This document shows, in pieces, positions 12,120 through 24,662 of a DNA stretch of 64,000 nt. This DNA is from Cymbidium sinense (lineage: Eukaryota > Streptophyta > Magnoliopsida > Asparagales > Orchidaceae). The notes beneath the pieces are model-generated. The model was not told the DNA's origin, searched no databases, and worked only from the letters and a program-made list of their open reading frames with translations. The stretch lies in the NCBI GenBank assembly GCA_021442155.1, contig JAKCPB010000332.1, positions 344,017 to 408,016 on the forward strand, written 5' to 3'. Positions within the stretch are counted from its first letter, which is position 1. Every line of letters begins with the position of its first letter. Position numbers and translations under genes: made by a program.

Positions 12120-13260
12120 CTTTGGTAAGCCTTCTTTATGGCAAAAGGACTTTGCAAGTGGGTTCAAACTTACCTCCCATCTTGTGACAGGCAACAATCG
12201 GTCTCCTCAGAACTAAAATAAGTTCTCCTACTTGAAAAGCTCTAGGATAAACCAACTTTTTTGAGCTTGAATCATTTTAGCTTTGTACAACTTGAGGTTT
12301 TGGCATGCCCGCAAGAATCTCTCCTCCAAATCTGTGAGCTCTTCTAACTACAACTTAGCATTATGCTCTATTGTCATCTTGCTGCTCATAGCTATCCTTA
12401 GTGATGGGAGTTTGACTTCCAATGGTTGAACGGCTTCAGACCCATACACTATGGAGAAAGGAGTACACTGAGTTGGAGTTCTATATGTGATGCGGTAGGC
12501 CCACAAGGCTTCAACTAACTTCTCATGATACTATCGCTTATAGTTGTCAAGTGTTTTATTTAGTATTTGGATGAGAGTTTTGTTCATGGCTTCTGCTATG
12601 TTGTTTGCCCTCGAGTAGTTGATGGTAGAATATCTTTAATCTATGTTGCATCTCTGGGCAATGTTGTTGATCTTAGTGCTCTTGAATGTAGTACCATGAT
12701 AAGATATAATCCATCAAGGCACTCAGAACATATATATGATCTGGTTCTTAAAAAATTGGAGCACATGCTAAGCTATGACCTCTTTGAGCAGAATCACCTT
12801 CTCCCTTTTAGAAAAGTAGTCAGTAGCAGCTAAGATGAACAGATGACCCTTGGAAGAAGGAGGATCAATTAGGCCTACTATGTAGGTATCCCAACACTCG
12901 AATGGCCATGAGGCCAATGCATGATGTATAATGTTGGGTGGTTGGTGTAGGACCACACCTTGTATTTGACATTGGTGGCACCACCTAGCCGTATCCATGT
13001 AATTTTTGATCATCAATGGCTAGTGGTATCCAAGTCTCATGATCTTACAGGCTTCATGCTTGTCTAAATAATGTAACCACATATGATAGAAAGACTGTCG
13101 GTACAAGACATCATCCACAAGAGAGTAGGAAAGTGCTCTCTGCTTCATCCGATAGACATGGGACTTCTCTTGAGGTAATTTTCCTTTATTTAGGTCATCC
13201 ATGAATGGTTTCCTCCAATCTAACTCTCATCCTTCTTGGCAATGGTAACCTCTCCTTCAA
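12120..13260 (-). pseudogene. E1 copy A: integrase, degenerate
   Basis: The zinc-binding N-terminus is partly visible (YLDKHEACKIMRLGYH and TARWCHQCQI). The catalytic core follows with PSSKGHLFILAATDYFSK, which carries the first Asp. The second-Asp region reads SYHGTTFK instead of SDNGTTF, so that Asp is lost. The glutamate region reads ANNIAEAMNKTL, so the Glu is retained. A C-terminal part matching copy B lies near 12.15-12.3 kb. Several frameshifts and stops; not functional. Confidence 0.75.
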
Positions 13261-13269
13261 GAGAGTACT

Positions 13270-14340
13270 TTTTGATGAGTTCAATATTATTAACTATTTT
13301 TGACCTTTATTGAAATGGACTCATCCTCCGGACATGCCAACTCCTTGGCAAGCTTGGCTAAAGCATACGTTACAACATTCTCTCCTCGATGAATCTTATA
13401 GATCATAACCTCTAGGATTTGGGCCAATAATTCTATGGTGTACTTATGGTAGCGATAGAGCTTGGGTTTTATAACCTTATAGGACCCAATGATTTGGTTG
13501 ATAAATAGGTGAGAATCCCTTAAGATGTTGATGTTCTAGATGCTTAGACTAACATCTAACTCCAGACTAACAATTAGAGCCTCATATTTAACTTCGTTGT
13601 TGGTGTAAGGATTGGACAGATGATATGAGAATCTCATCACATTACAGTCTAGTGGTAAGAGACCTATTCCTACCCCTGCCTTTTCTGGAATTGTAGATTA
13701 TGGTTCTTATCATCTTTGAGAGGAAGCTGCACCATCAAAGTACATCTTCCAGTGCTGAATGTTAGCATCCCTTAATTTCATGATTTTTTCATCAAGGAAA
13801 TCATCACTAAGCGGAGAGTCAGCATAAAGTGGATGTGCTACAAAGAAATCTACTAGCGCATGTCCTTTCACTATACGGAGGGGTATGAAGGTAATGTCAA
13901 ACTGTGTGAGGATCATAGACCATCGTGCCAACCATCTAGATAGCACCAGCCGTATCATGAGATACTGTAGTGGTTTGATCATAGAGATTAAGTTCACCTT
14001 ATGAGGAAGCATGCAGTGCTGTATTTTTTAAGATGCAAAGATTAATGCTAGGCAAAGCTTCTCAATGGATGGATAATTAGCCTCAGTAAGGATTAAGCGA
14101 CAGCTAAGGTAGTAGAGTGCATTTTCCTTCAACATTGGCTTGGGCAAACAAAGCACCAAAGGAGTTATCTAACATAGTAGTGTAAAGTATAAGCAGTTTG
14201 CCCAAGATAGAGGCTACTAGAATCGGCGGCATCATCAGGTAATGCTTGATGTCTTCGAAAGCATGCTCACACTTATCATCCTACTTGAACTTGGCATCCT
14301 TTTTGACAAGTGTTGAGAATGGCTGACATCTTCTCGATTG
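13270..14340 (-). pseudogene. E1 copy A: RNase H plus second (archaeal-type) RNase H domain
   Basis: The clearest open stretch (13710-14012) holds the end of the canonical Ty3 RNase H (RWLARWSMILTQFDITF, then VKGHALVDFFVAHPL). It then passes into the start of a second RNase H-like fold at WKMYFDGAASSQR, whose Asp is the expected first acidic residue. This tandem is a hallmark of plant Tat-lineage elements. The second domain continues to about 13.3 kb with stops, and the first extends upstream to about 14.3 kb with frame breaks. Confidence 0.75.
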
Positions 14341-15110
14341 GTTGGATATAAAGCTTCTTAGATAAACCAACTATCCTCAGAATTATTTGAGTTCAGTTAA
14401 ACTTTTACGGGGTGGCATTTCTAATATCACCTTGATCATCTCTAGATCGATTTCTATCCCATGGTGTTAGAAAACAAACCTAAGGAATTTCCCTAAAGCT
14501 ACTCCAAATACACACTTCAGGGGGGTCATTTTGAGGTTAAATTATATTAACTATTTAATAAATACTCTCAAGTCAAAGAGCTGGTCATCCTTTTCTCTAC
14601 TTTTGACCACAAAATCATTGACATATCACTCAACTTGATGTTGAATGAGTTTAATGAAGATTCAAGTCATAGCTTGCAAGTATGTAGCATAGACATTTTT
14701 AAGGCTAAAAGGCATGACTTTATAGCAATAAATTTTGATCAGGGTTCTAAAAAAAGTGTTTCTTTCATCTTCAAGTCATTTTTATTTGGTTATATCCGAA
14801 AAAACCATGAAAAGAAGGCATGAGATGAGGCAATGTCCACTCATCACGAGATTAGCGAGATTTATCTTTTGGACATGCCTTATTTAAATCCCTAAAATAA
14901 ATGTATATGTGAATTTGACCATTCTTTTTCTTAATTGGGATGACACTAGCTAACTAAGTAAGGTATTTTTCTTCCTTGATGAAGCGAGCATCGATCAGTT
15001 TCTTGACTTCAAAAATGACCTACTGTTATATTACTAATCGCATGCATCTAGGAGCTTTCATGATAGGGTTAGAAGTAGGCTCTAATGTTAGTTTATCCAC
15101 CACTACGTCA
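14340..15110 (-). pseudogene. E1 copy A: reverse transcriptase, catalytic box altered
   Basis: Homologous to RT of copy B (45.69-46.48 kb). The catalytic YxDD box is at 14614-14625 but reads YVND, an Asp to Asn change at the first of the two adjacent aspartates, with a stop codon just upstream. Further up, NGQIH and ACPKD landmarks remain in the region of fingers motifs 1-2. Could not make active RT. Confidence 0.8.
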
Positions 15111-15229
15111 GGAGCCAATCCAGACATCTCTTCATAACTCTATGCAAAGCAGTCCTTAAACTCAGTCAATAGCCTAAGTCATTAGTTTCAATTTCATTCA
15201 ATAAGGAATTGATGTATGTCGGGCGTGGA

Positions 15230-15480
15230 TCTTCTTCAATTCCTAAGTAGATTTCCTTGAGCTCATCGATGGTTGACTTAATCTCTTCTTCAAACTCTAA
15301 TGGTGCATCTTTGACATCAAAATCATCTGGATCATTTGAAGTTTCTAAGCATAGATCCTCATATGAGTTAATGTCATTTGAAAAGAAACTATCAGATTCT
15401 AAATGATTGGTGATGACTAAGAAGTAATCGTCATCATCGACTAGACCCGTTGTACCGAATCTTAGTCCTTATTCTTAATT
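15230..15480 (-). pseudogene. E1 copy A: acidic linker before RT
   Basis: Matches the linkers of copies 0 and B: the EFEEEI.STIDEL segment, an ESD.FF-like segment and a DDDD-coding stretch (CATCATCGACT region near 15435). Frameshifted relative to copy B. Flanking sequence from 15.48 to 16.16 kb is noncoding or too degraded to read, but aligns with 0.44-1.04 kb and 46.75-47.42 kb. Confidence 0.55.
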
Positions 15481-16158
15481 GAGAGCTTTTGCATTTATTC
15501 TTCCATATTCTTTTGAGGTAGTCTGACGTGTGCTTTGACAAAGTATGTGGGATTAACCCTTTCTTGCTAAATTATAAACACAAGGCAAGTACCAATCAAA
15601 AGGTAATTCTATTAAATCTTTATATGAATCATCATCAATTTCTACATCAACTTCTTGACTTAAGCATGATACTCCCAAAAAGAACCTCTAAGTCTTCACA
15701 CCTATGGATGCCTTATGGGCTTCCTTAACTACCAAACCCTCAACTTTTTGAGAGACAAGTGAGGTTAGAGCTAAGGTTCCCAATTGATGCCAAACTATTT
15801 CACATATAGAAATGAATCCACTTATGATTTCCTTTGGAGCCCGATCTTCATTATTATCTGGCTCAAGTCTCCCCCAAGAAAATCTACTATTGAGAAGAGC
15901 TGGCTGGTGTGCTAACCATATAAGACTTATGTAATGAACTAGATTCTAAGTCTATGTGGATAGTAGGTGTACTCCCAGTAGCTGGGACATATCTTCTTTT
16001 GGGTGGCCAATAAGGAGGTTTTCCACCCTTGGGACTACCTCTGAACTAGCCTCTTTCTCTACCTGGTGGAGGTCATGTCATCCTACCCATATGTTTGAAT
16101 GGAGTAATGAACTGTGGGTGGAATCTAATATCATTCTCCAATTCTTCCTCCAAGTCTA

Positions 16159-16262
16159 TTTCCGCTCCCTTTTATTTTCTTTTCTATTTTCTATTTCTTT
16201 TCTTTTTTTCTCTTTGTTTTTCTTTTTCTTTTTTCTTTTTATTTTTTATTTTTTATTTTTAA
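16159..16262 (-). other. Internal polypurine tract, E1 copy A
   Basis: About 100 bases of plus-strand T/C only, ending in TTTTTATTTTTAAACTTTGG as in the other two copies. Length differs slightly between copies, as expected for a slipping simple repeat. It gives a misleading long plus-strand open frame (15956-16336) rich in Phe/Leu/Ser, which is not a gene. Confidence 0.7.
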
Positions 16263-16329
16263 ACTTTGGCCAAGTTCATGAGAATACACTTGTTGATTTT
16301 GAGGGAGGTAGTAAGCCGCATCCTCATAT

Positions 16330-16556
16330 ATGCTGACCTCACGAATTGTAAATGGCTTGAGATCACCTTTAGCATAGTAGATGATCTCACCTCTTACTTG
16401 ATACACTGATGTAGAGAGGATGGAACTATGTTGTTCTCATATATCCATGGTCTCCCAAGAAAAGCATTGAAAGTTGTATCCGAGTCTAGATTGTGAAACT
16501 TGGCTTCGATCTTCCAATCACCTATCTGCAAGGGCAACACTATTGAGCCTAAGGCC
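16330..16556 (-). pseudogene. E1 copy A: protease C-terminal half, ending at E2 insertion site
   Basis: Minus-strand reading begins at the insertion point with a GSIVLPLEI segment and runs into the SDT.FNALLGRPW-type block, which is frameshifted. The five bases next to E2 are AGGCC (16552-16556), identical to the five bases after the far end of E2 in copy B (55364-55368). This is the best-preserved left target-site copy; copy 0 has AGACC and copy B has lost it. Confidence 0.75.
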
Positions 16557-17834
16557 TGTTGACCTCAACTTTGGAGTGTGGATTCAATCTTCCCATCTTA
16601 AGCTTTGGAGTCTTGTAGACACGATGACTTCCCTTATCATAAGGCACTTCTAGCAATTAGGTAAACACTTAACCTAAGCCTAAAGACTTAGAAGGGTTAA
16701 CCATAGGATTAGGTTAATCCACCTATCCATGTTCATCTTCTCAAACCAAACCTCAAGTTCAATTCAAACATCAAATTCAAATCCAAATCTAAACCAAAAT
16801 TCCAAAACCAAATGATTGAAGCTCATGATCAAATCCAAACTTGAAACCCTTCCTAAGCCATATGATATATCCCATTGACTTAACCAAATCTTAATCTAAA
16901 TCAATCTGAAATCATTTGATTTTCTCATAATCAATTTATATCTTCAATCATCTTCCTAAATATAAATCAAATCTAAATTTAAATGATCAAAACTAAATCA
17001 ATTTAAATCAAAACCCTTCCTAAGCTATATGACCTATCCCATGGACTTAGCCAAATCTTAATCCAAATCAAGTCAAACTTAATTGATTTTCTCACGAATC
17101 AATCATATTTTCAATAATCTTCACAAATTTTAATGAAATATACATTTAAATCATTATAACTAAATCAAACTAAATCAAAATCCAAACCTAAGCCACGTGA
17201 CCCAACTCCATTGACTTAGCCAAATTCCTTCATTCCAAAACACAAATTCAATTGATTTTCTCATGAATCAATCATACCTTCAATCATATTGACAAATATA
17301 AATTAAATTTACAATCATCAAGCCAAACCAAAATCAACCTAAGTCAAACCCAACTTAACCCTATTGACTTGAAATGTTCAAATGAACCAAAACCCATTTG
17401 AACTAAAGCCAACTGTAATTGAATTTATATATCAATCTCAAATCCATATATAAACTCAACTAAGTCAAACTTAACCCAAAATCAAGCCAACTAATCCCAA
17501 TTGGTCCACTAGACTAAAGTGGCCAATTTGACCTATTTGAACCAAGTTCTAATCCTAGATAAATTAGATTGAACCAAGCCCCTCAAAATCTCACATCATG
17601 ATTGTTGATCAGCCTAGGTTGATAAATTATCATAAATTGGGTCAAACCAAGTCAACTCGATCTTTTGGCCAAGCCAACCCCTTACCTCATATGAACCTTA
17701 ACCAGCCAAATTGCAACTTAAGTCAAATCCCTTGAAACCAATGATTCATACGAAATCATAATCAATATTTGAATATGACTTGACCTTCAATTAAGACAAA
17801 CCAAACCCAATTGGCTCTATTGACCCATGTTGAC
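16557..17834 (+). mobile_element. E2 copy A: left-end fragment
   Basis: Starts TGTTGACC and follows the same C/A-rich path as copies 0 and B, including the triplicated segment of about 170 bp (CATGGACTTAGCC-like markers near 16873, 17040 and 17208). It then switches at about 17835 to A-rich array sequence. Its homologue in copy B at that point is about 49.07 kb, whereas copy 0 switches at the equivalent of about 49.3 kb, so the two array junctions are independent or were remodelled. Noncoding. Confidence 0.7.
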
Positions 17835-20800
17835 CAAAATAAAATGAAAAAATAAAATAAAGTAAAAATCTAAACTAAAACCCAAACCTAAACCTAAACC
17901 TGAAGAGAATATAAAATAAAAAATAAAAAATAAAATAAAATAAAATAAATAAAAACCTAAACAAATGTAAAAAAATAAAAAAGCTAAACAAAATAAAAAC
18001 TACACCTAAAATTTTTAAAAAAATTAACCTAAAATAAAATAAAGTAAAAACTAAATAAAAACCTAAACATAAAAAATAAACCTAAAGATAAAACCTAAAA
18101 ATAAATAAAAAATAAAACCAAAACCCTAAACAAAAAAAAGAACCTAAACTTAAAATAAAAATAAAATAAACCTAAACTAAGATAAACTAAACCAAAATAA
18201 ATAAAACTTAAACCTAAATCTAAAATAAACTAAACTTAAACCTAAACCTAGACTAAATAAAAAAATAAACTAAAAATAAATCAAACATAAAGTTAAAAGT
18301 AATACATAAAAATAAACATAAAATAAAAACCTAAAACCTAAACCTAAAAACATATAATAAAAACCTAAACCTAAACTAAAAAATAAAATAAAATTAAAAT
18401 TAAATTAAAAAAATGCTAAACCTAAACCTAAACTTAAAAAAATTAACTAAAATAAATAAACCTAAAATAAATGAGCAAAACTAAATAAAAAAAAAATGAA
18501 AATTAATCTAAATAAAAATAAAAAATAAAATTAACTAAAATAAATTAATAAACTAAATAAACCTAAACCTACAAGTTTACTTAATTTAAAAAAATAAAAA
18601 AAATTAAAACAAATAAAAATAAATAAATAAATTCTCAACCCTAAACGCTAAACCCTAAAACCAACCCTAAACCCTAAAACCTAAACCTAAAATCTTAAAG
18701 CCCTAAACCCTAAACAATAAACCATAAATCCTAAACCCTAAACCCTAAAAACTAAACCCTAAACCCCAAACCCTAAACCCTAAACCCTAAAAACCTAAAA
18801 ACTTGAACCTAAACTGAATAAAACCTAAAAATAAAATAAATAAATAAATAACCTAAACTAAAATAAAATAAAATAAAAAATAAACTAAAGCCTAAACCTA
18901 AACCTAAACCTAAAAAAAATAAAATATAAAATAAAAACTAAACTAAAAAAATAAATAAAAACCTAAACTAAACTAAAAAATAAAAAACTTAAATAAAATA
19001 AAAATAAATTAAACCAAAAATATGATAAAATAAAAACTAAATAAAAACCTAAACCTAAATAGTAAACCTAAAAACAAATGAAAAAATTAAACCTTAACCC
19101 TAAACTATAAAAGAAACCTAAACCTAAAATAAAAATAAGATAAACCTAAACTTAAACTAAAATAAAATAAACTAAAATAAATAAAATGTAAACCTAAACC
19201 TAAAATAAACTAAACCTAAACCTAAACCTAAACTAAATAAAATAAAATAAACTAAAAATAAACCTAAAACTAAACTAAAAAATTAAACATAAAAATAAAC
19301 CTAAAATAAAAACCTAAACTTAAAAAAATAAAATAAAAACATAAACCTTAACCTAAAAATAACAACTAGGATCAAAACAAAAAATATAAAATAAAACTAA
19401 AACTAAACTAATAAAATAAACCTAAACCTAAAAAATAAATTAAAATAAGAAACCTAAACTAAAATAAATAAACTTAAAATAAATAAACTAAACTAAATCA
19501 AAATAAAAATAAACATAAATGCAAATAAAAAATAAAATAAACAAAAATAAATAATAAATAAATTAAATAAACCTAAACATACTTGTTTATTTTATTTAAA
19601 AATATATAAGAAAATAAAAATAATAATTAAAAAAAACTAACCCTTAAACTAACCCTAAACCATAAACTTTAAACTCTAATCCTACAAACCTAAACCCTAA
19701 ACCCTAAAACCCTAAACCTTAAACCCTAAACCCTAAACTCTGAACCCTAAACCCTAAACCCTAAACCCTAAAACCTAAACCCTAAACCCAAAACCCAAAA
19801 CCCTAAACCCTAAAACCTAAAGCTTTGGCAGAAACCCTAAACACCCAAACCCAAAATCTAAAACCTAAACTTAAAACTAAATGGGAACTAAAAATAAAAT
19901 AAATAAAAATCCTTTACCTAAATAAAATAAAATAAAATATATAAAATAAAATAAAATAAAAACCTAAACTAAAACAAAAACTTAAACCTAAACCTTACAA
20001 AAATTACAAAACTAAAATAAAATAAATAAAAACCTAAACAAAACAAAATAAAATAAAAGAAACCTAAAAATAAAAAAATTAATTAAAATAAAAACTAAAC
20101 ATAAAATAAAAATAAAATTAACCTAAAATAAATTAAAATAAAAACTAAATAAAAGCAAAAAACTTAAAAAATAAATCTAAAAATATAACCTAAACCCTAA
20201 ACTAAAAAAAAATCTAAACCTAAAATAAACAAAATAAAATAAACCTAAACCTAAAATAAATAAAACCTAAAACCTAAACAATATAGAATAAAATAAACTA
20301 AAAATAAACCTAAAAATAAACATAAAAATAATACGTACAATAGTCCTAAAATAAAATCCTAAAATCTACACCTAAAAAAATAAAATAAAACTGAACCTAA
20401 ACCTAAAAATAAAAAATAAAACCTAAACCTAAAAATAAAATAAAAAAAATAAAACTAAGCTAAAATAAACTTAAACCTAAACTTAAACCTAAATAATAAA
20501 ATAAGATAAATAAACGTAAAATTAAATAAACTAAACTTAATAAAAATAAAAATAAAAATAACCTAAAATAAAAATAAAAATTCAAATAAACTAAAATAAA
20601 TTAAAAAATAAACTAAATAAACTAAATAAACCTAAACTTACCAGTTTACTTAATTTAAAAATAAAATTAAAAAATTAAAAAATTACAAACAAAAAAATTG
20701 AAACCCTAAACCTAGAACAATAAACCTAAACCTTGAACCCTAAACCTTAAACCCTAGGAACCTAAAATCTTAAACCTAAATTAAATAAAACCTAAAACTA

Positions 20801-21628
20801 AAATAAAAAAATCTAAACAAAAATAAAATAAAATATAAAATAAAATAAAAACATAAACTAAAACTGAAACCTAAACCTAAACCTCGACCTAAAAAGAAAA
20901 TAATATAAAATTAAAAATTAAACTAAAATAAAATAAATAAAGACCTAAACTAAAACAAAAAAATAAAAAACCGAAATAAAATAAAACCAAACCTAAAATA
21001 AAAATAAAATAAACCTAATATATAATAAAATAAAATAAAAACTAAATAAAAACCTAAAGCTAAACAATAAACCAAAAAAGAAAACCTAAACCCTAAACTA
21101 AAAAAAAAATAAAACCTAAACCTAAAATAAAAATTAAGTAAACCTAAACCTAAACTAAAATTAACTAATCTAAAATAAATAAAATCTAAACCTAAAACTA
21201 AAATAAACTAAACCTAAACCTAAACTAAATGAGATAAAATAAACTAAAATAAACCTAAACATAAAACAAAACCTAAAAATAATGCTAAAATAAAACCTAA
21301 AACTAAAAAAAAAAAATAAAATAAAACCTAAACCTAAACCTAAAAATAAAATAAAATAAGAAACTAAACTAAAAATAAACCTAAACCCAAAAAGTTAACT
21401 AAAATAAAAAAAACCTAAACTAAAATAAATAAACTAAACTAAATTAAAAAAATAAACCTAAATAAAAAAAATAAAATAAAGTGAAATAAATAAAAGATAA
21501 ACTAGATAAACCTAAACCTACCGTTTAATTAATATAAAAAACCCTTAAACTTAAATCCTACACCCTAAACCCTGAAAATAGCCCTAAACCCTAAACTCAA
21601 AACTTTCAACCCTAAACCCTAAACCCTA

Positions 21629-22098
21629 AGACTTGGCAGAGCCTTGATGGCAGGAACATCACCGTCAACTAAATTCAATCTAGATCTGGCGGTGGAGTCG
21701 AAGGTGGAGGATGTCGTTATCGTAGTGGTGTTAGGGGATCTAGAGTTGTTGGTGTATATGGAGGTGGTTGTCGGAGCAATGGTGGTTATGGAGGCGGGAG
21801 GAGCGACACTGGTTATAGCCATGGTGGTGGCGGAGGGAGATATCAGGGTTATAAGGGAGATCCTGAGAGGTGTGGGGCTCGATGAGGCTGTTGAAAGTGT
21901 AGAACGATCGATATGATCAGCTGCTTATGGAACTATGTCTTTACAGTAAAGACGGATCTACATATCTATGGTTTTTCATTTACTCTGTGGGTGCTCATTT
22001 TTTATCTATGGTTGATTATGTCTTAGAAAACTTGGGGTGCTACTTGGTTGATGAAATTGAAAGAAATTTGAATCAATTAGTTCTCTACTAGAAAAAAA
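21629..22098 (+). pseudogene. GR-RBP 3' fragment, copy 3
   Basis: Starts with a GGCAGAGCCTTGATGG version of the common 5' end. The RRM-end segment NITVN is readable and is followed by TAA. The glycine-rich tail continues with GGCRSNGGYGGGRSD and GYSHGGGGGRYQGY. It then diverges before the usual C-terminus, so the normal stop is displaced. The 3' UTR is shorter and ends with an A-run at about 22092-22098. A 90-codon open frame starting at 21644 is out of frame with the GR-RBP reading. Confidence 0.8.
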
Positions 22099-23435
22099 CC
22101 TTAAACCTAAAACCTAAACCTCTTGCTTTATTTTTTAAAACCCTAAACACTACACACCCTAAACCCAATCCCATAAAGCCTTAAACTAAACTTAAACCCT
22201 AAAAAACAAATCCTAAACCCAAAAAACCTTAAACCAAAAAAAACCCTAAACTAAACTAAAACCATAAATCAAATCCTAAACTAAAAGCCTAAACTCTAAA
22301 CCCTAAACCCTAAATCCTAAACCCAAAACCCTAAACCCTAAACCTAATCCTAATAAGTAAACCTTAAAGTAAACCCACAAAACCCTAAACCCTAAAACTA
22401 AACTAAACTAACAACTAAGTTAACCCAAAACCTCAAAACCCTAATTCCAAAGCCTAAACACTAAACCCTAAACCCTAAACCCTAAACCTAACAAACCCTA
22501 AACCATAAATGTGAAACTAAACCCTCAAATCCTAACACTTAAAACCTAAAACCTAAATACTAAATAAACTTTGATTAAAATAAATAAATGGCCCAAACCT
22601 AAATAAAATGAAAAAATAAAACAAAATAAAAAACCTAAACCTAAACCTAAAATTTATAAAATAAAATAAAACTAAAATAAAATAAATAAAATCTAAACTA
22701 AATAATAAAATCTAAGAATAAAACCTAAAAATAAAACTAAACAAAAAATTAAAAATAAATTAAACCTAAAATAAAATAAAATAAACTTTAAATAAATACC
22801 TAAACCTAAAAAATAAACCTAAAAATAAATAAAAAGTAAAACCTAAACCCTAAACTTAAAAAAAAACCAAAACCTAAAATAAGAATAAAATAAACATATG
22901 CTTATACTAAAATAAAACAAAATAAATAAACATAAAGATAAACCTAAACCTAAACTAAATAATAAAATAAACTAAAAATAAACCTCTAAAAAAATAAAAC
23001 CTAAAATTAATCCTAAAATAAAAAACCTAAACCTAAAATTAAAATAAAATAAAACTCTAAAAATAAACTTAAATAAATACCTAAACCAAAATAAATAAAC
23101 CTAAAATAAATAAACTAAACTAAATAAAATTATACAAATAAAATAAAACATAAAATAAACTCAAATAAATAAATAAACTGATAAACCTAAACTACTTGTT
23201 TTTGTATATAAGACCCTAATCCCAAATCTCCCTAACCTACCCAACCTAGCCCTACTAAACTATAAACCTAAACCTACCTTAACTCACACACCCTAAACCC
23301 TAAATCCTACCCACAAACCATCCTACTCTAAACTACCCAAAACCTAAACCTAACTGAGCCCAAACCCAAACTGACCCTAAATAACTCTAAACTAACCCAA
23401 AGCTAAATATATAACCCAAAATTAAAATTAACCTG

Positions 23436-23900
23436 GAATGGTGAAGCTTGATGTGAAACATCACCATCAACCAGGCTCAATGATCACGGTGGGCGAGGGG
23501 TGGAGGTGGCACTATGACAATGCTTTGGGGTCGGAGTGGATATGGAGGTGGTGGAGCGATGATGGTTATGGAGGTGGGAGGAGTGACAGAGGTTACATCC
23601 ATGGTTGTAGCAGAGGGAGAGATCAAGAATATGATGGTGGATCCTACTACTCGAGAGGTGGGGGTGGTTCTGATGGGAATTGGAGAAATTGAAGAATGGC
23701 CAATCTGATCTACTGCTTACGAAACACTGTCTTTACAGTAGAGATGATTCTACTTATCTAAGGTTTTTGATTTGCTCAATGGGTGCTCATTTTTTATATA
23801 TCTCATCTCTTTTGTCTTAGTAAACGTGGGGTGATGCTTGGTTGATAAAATCAAAAAGAAGAAATGATGAATATGAGTTTATTCTCTATTAAAAATAAAA
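23436..23900 (+). pseudogene. GR-RBP 3' fragment, copy 4 (best-preserved C-terminus)
   Basis: The only copy in which the natural C-terminal frame is open for a long stretch. The 84-codon frame 23438-23692 ends with DDGYGGGRSDRGY, RGRDQEYDGGSYYSRGGGG and SDGNWRN before the stop, which is the normal GR-RBP tail. Its first half is out of register because of indels. The 3' UTR ends near an A-rich run at 23.89-23.90 kb. It lacks RNP1 and RNP2, so it could not bind RNA through an RRM even if translated. Confidence 0.85.
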
Positions 23901-24344
23901 ACCTGAAACTCAAAAGCCTAAACCTACTGGTTTATTTACTTTTTTCAAAAAAACTTTATACCCTAAACCTACTAGTTTATTTACTTTTTTAAAAGAAAAC
24001 ACTAAACCCTAAACCCTAAATCCTATACCCTAACCTTAAGAACCCTAAAATAAACCATGGTAAAAACCAAAACTCTAAACCCTAAACCCAAACTAAAACT
24101 AGCAGTAACCTACCAACCCTGTAAAACTCTAAACCTAAACTCTAAAGCTATCCTAAATCTTCAAATACCTAAATACCCTCAAATCCTAAAAATAAACCAA
24201 GTTAAACTAAACCTAAATCACTCTAAAACCCTAAAACTAAACATAAACCTAAATCCTAAATCCTAAAACTTTAACCTAAACCAATTGTAAAATCATAAAC
24301 CCTAAAACCAAAACTTACTAAACCCCCAAACCCTAAACTAAATT

Positions 24345-24662
24345 CTTGATGGTAATCAGCATTGGTTTTGGTTTCTACTACCGTGGCATAATTCTAGAAT
24401 TTCTGACGATAGGACCCTCTTTAATTCCCTTTGGATCAATCAATAGCATCCTACTTTGGTTGAACATTTAAGTAGAACTTTATCTGACCATGCTCATCTT
24501 TTGATTTCTATCAAAAATTCCTCCACTAGACTATCCTCCCTTACTCCTTATAAACTCCAAAATATGTGGATCCAACATAGTGATTTCATTAATATTGTTT
24601 CCATTGATTGGAGGGCCCCTATTCATCCTGATAATTTTGTTAAAGGCATGATTCACCTTTAG
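24345..24662 (+). pseudogene. LINE endonuclease, C-terminal remnant
   Basis: Contains LDR-like and SLWINQ residues followed by VEHLSRTLSDHAHLLISI (from about 24459). This is the plant LINE endonuclease ending, whose SDH carries a conserved catalytic His. A stop codon interrupts the frame just before it. The catalytic N-terminal part is absent because the element is 5'-truncated. Confidence 0.75.

Larger units (their letters stand above)
9209..16556 (-). mobile_element. E1 copy A: degenerate Ty3/gypsy Tat-type element (3' noncoding, pol, half protease)
   Basis: Minus strand, read from right to left: protease C-terminal half (16.55-16.33 kb), polypurine spacer, acidic linker, RT, RNase H, second RNase H-like domain (WKMYFDGAA), integrase, then 2.8 kb of noncoding sequence. 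Gag and the protease N-terminal half are missing because E2 cuts the protease gene at 16556/16557. The two RNase H-like segments in series indicate the plant Tat lineage. Many stops and frameshifts; no LTR pair recognised. Confidence 0.8.
17835..24340. repeat. Telomere-like array 2, left of the LINE
   Basis: Same construction as array 1. Unit-ending blocks lie near 18575, 19584, 20644, 21523, 23197, 23929 and 23972. Spacing is about 1.0-1.06 kb for plain units, with shortened units at 879 bp and 732 bp, and about 1.67 kb where a GR-RBP fragment is present. Canonical CCCTAAA runs are clearest near 18.75-18.79 kb and 19.7-19.8 kb. This array and the one at 31245-40510 are one array split by a LINE. 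Confidence 0.9.

Noticed and set aside
12567..12833. Plus-strand 88-codon frame within E1 copy A
   Set aside because: Antisense to the integrase core. The minus strand gives recognisable integrase residues.
14635..14823. Plus-strand frames over E1 RT (also 45874-46086)
   Set aside because: Antisense to RT. The pair looks conserved only because the underlying RT copies are homologous.
19825..19845. Possible GR-RBP start trace (GCTTTGGCAGAAACC) in a plain unit
   Set aside because: Only about ten bases resemble the module start and nothing from the module follows. Too short to support.
24057..24266. Lys/Leu/Asn/Pro-rich frame in CCCTAAA sequence
   Set aside because: Translation of degenerate CCCTAAA repeats. 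Periodic codons come from the repeat.
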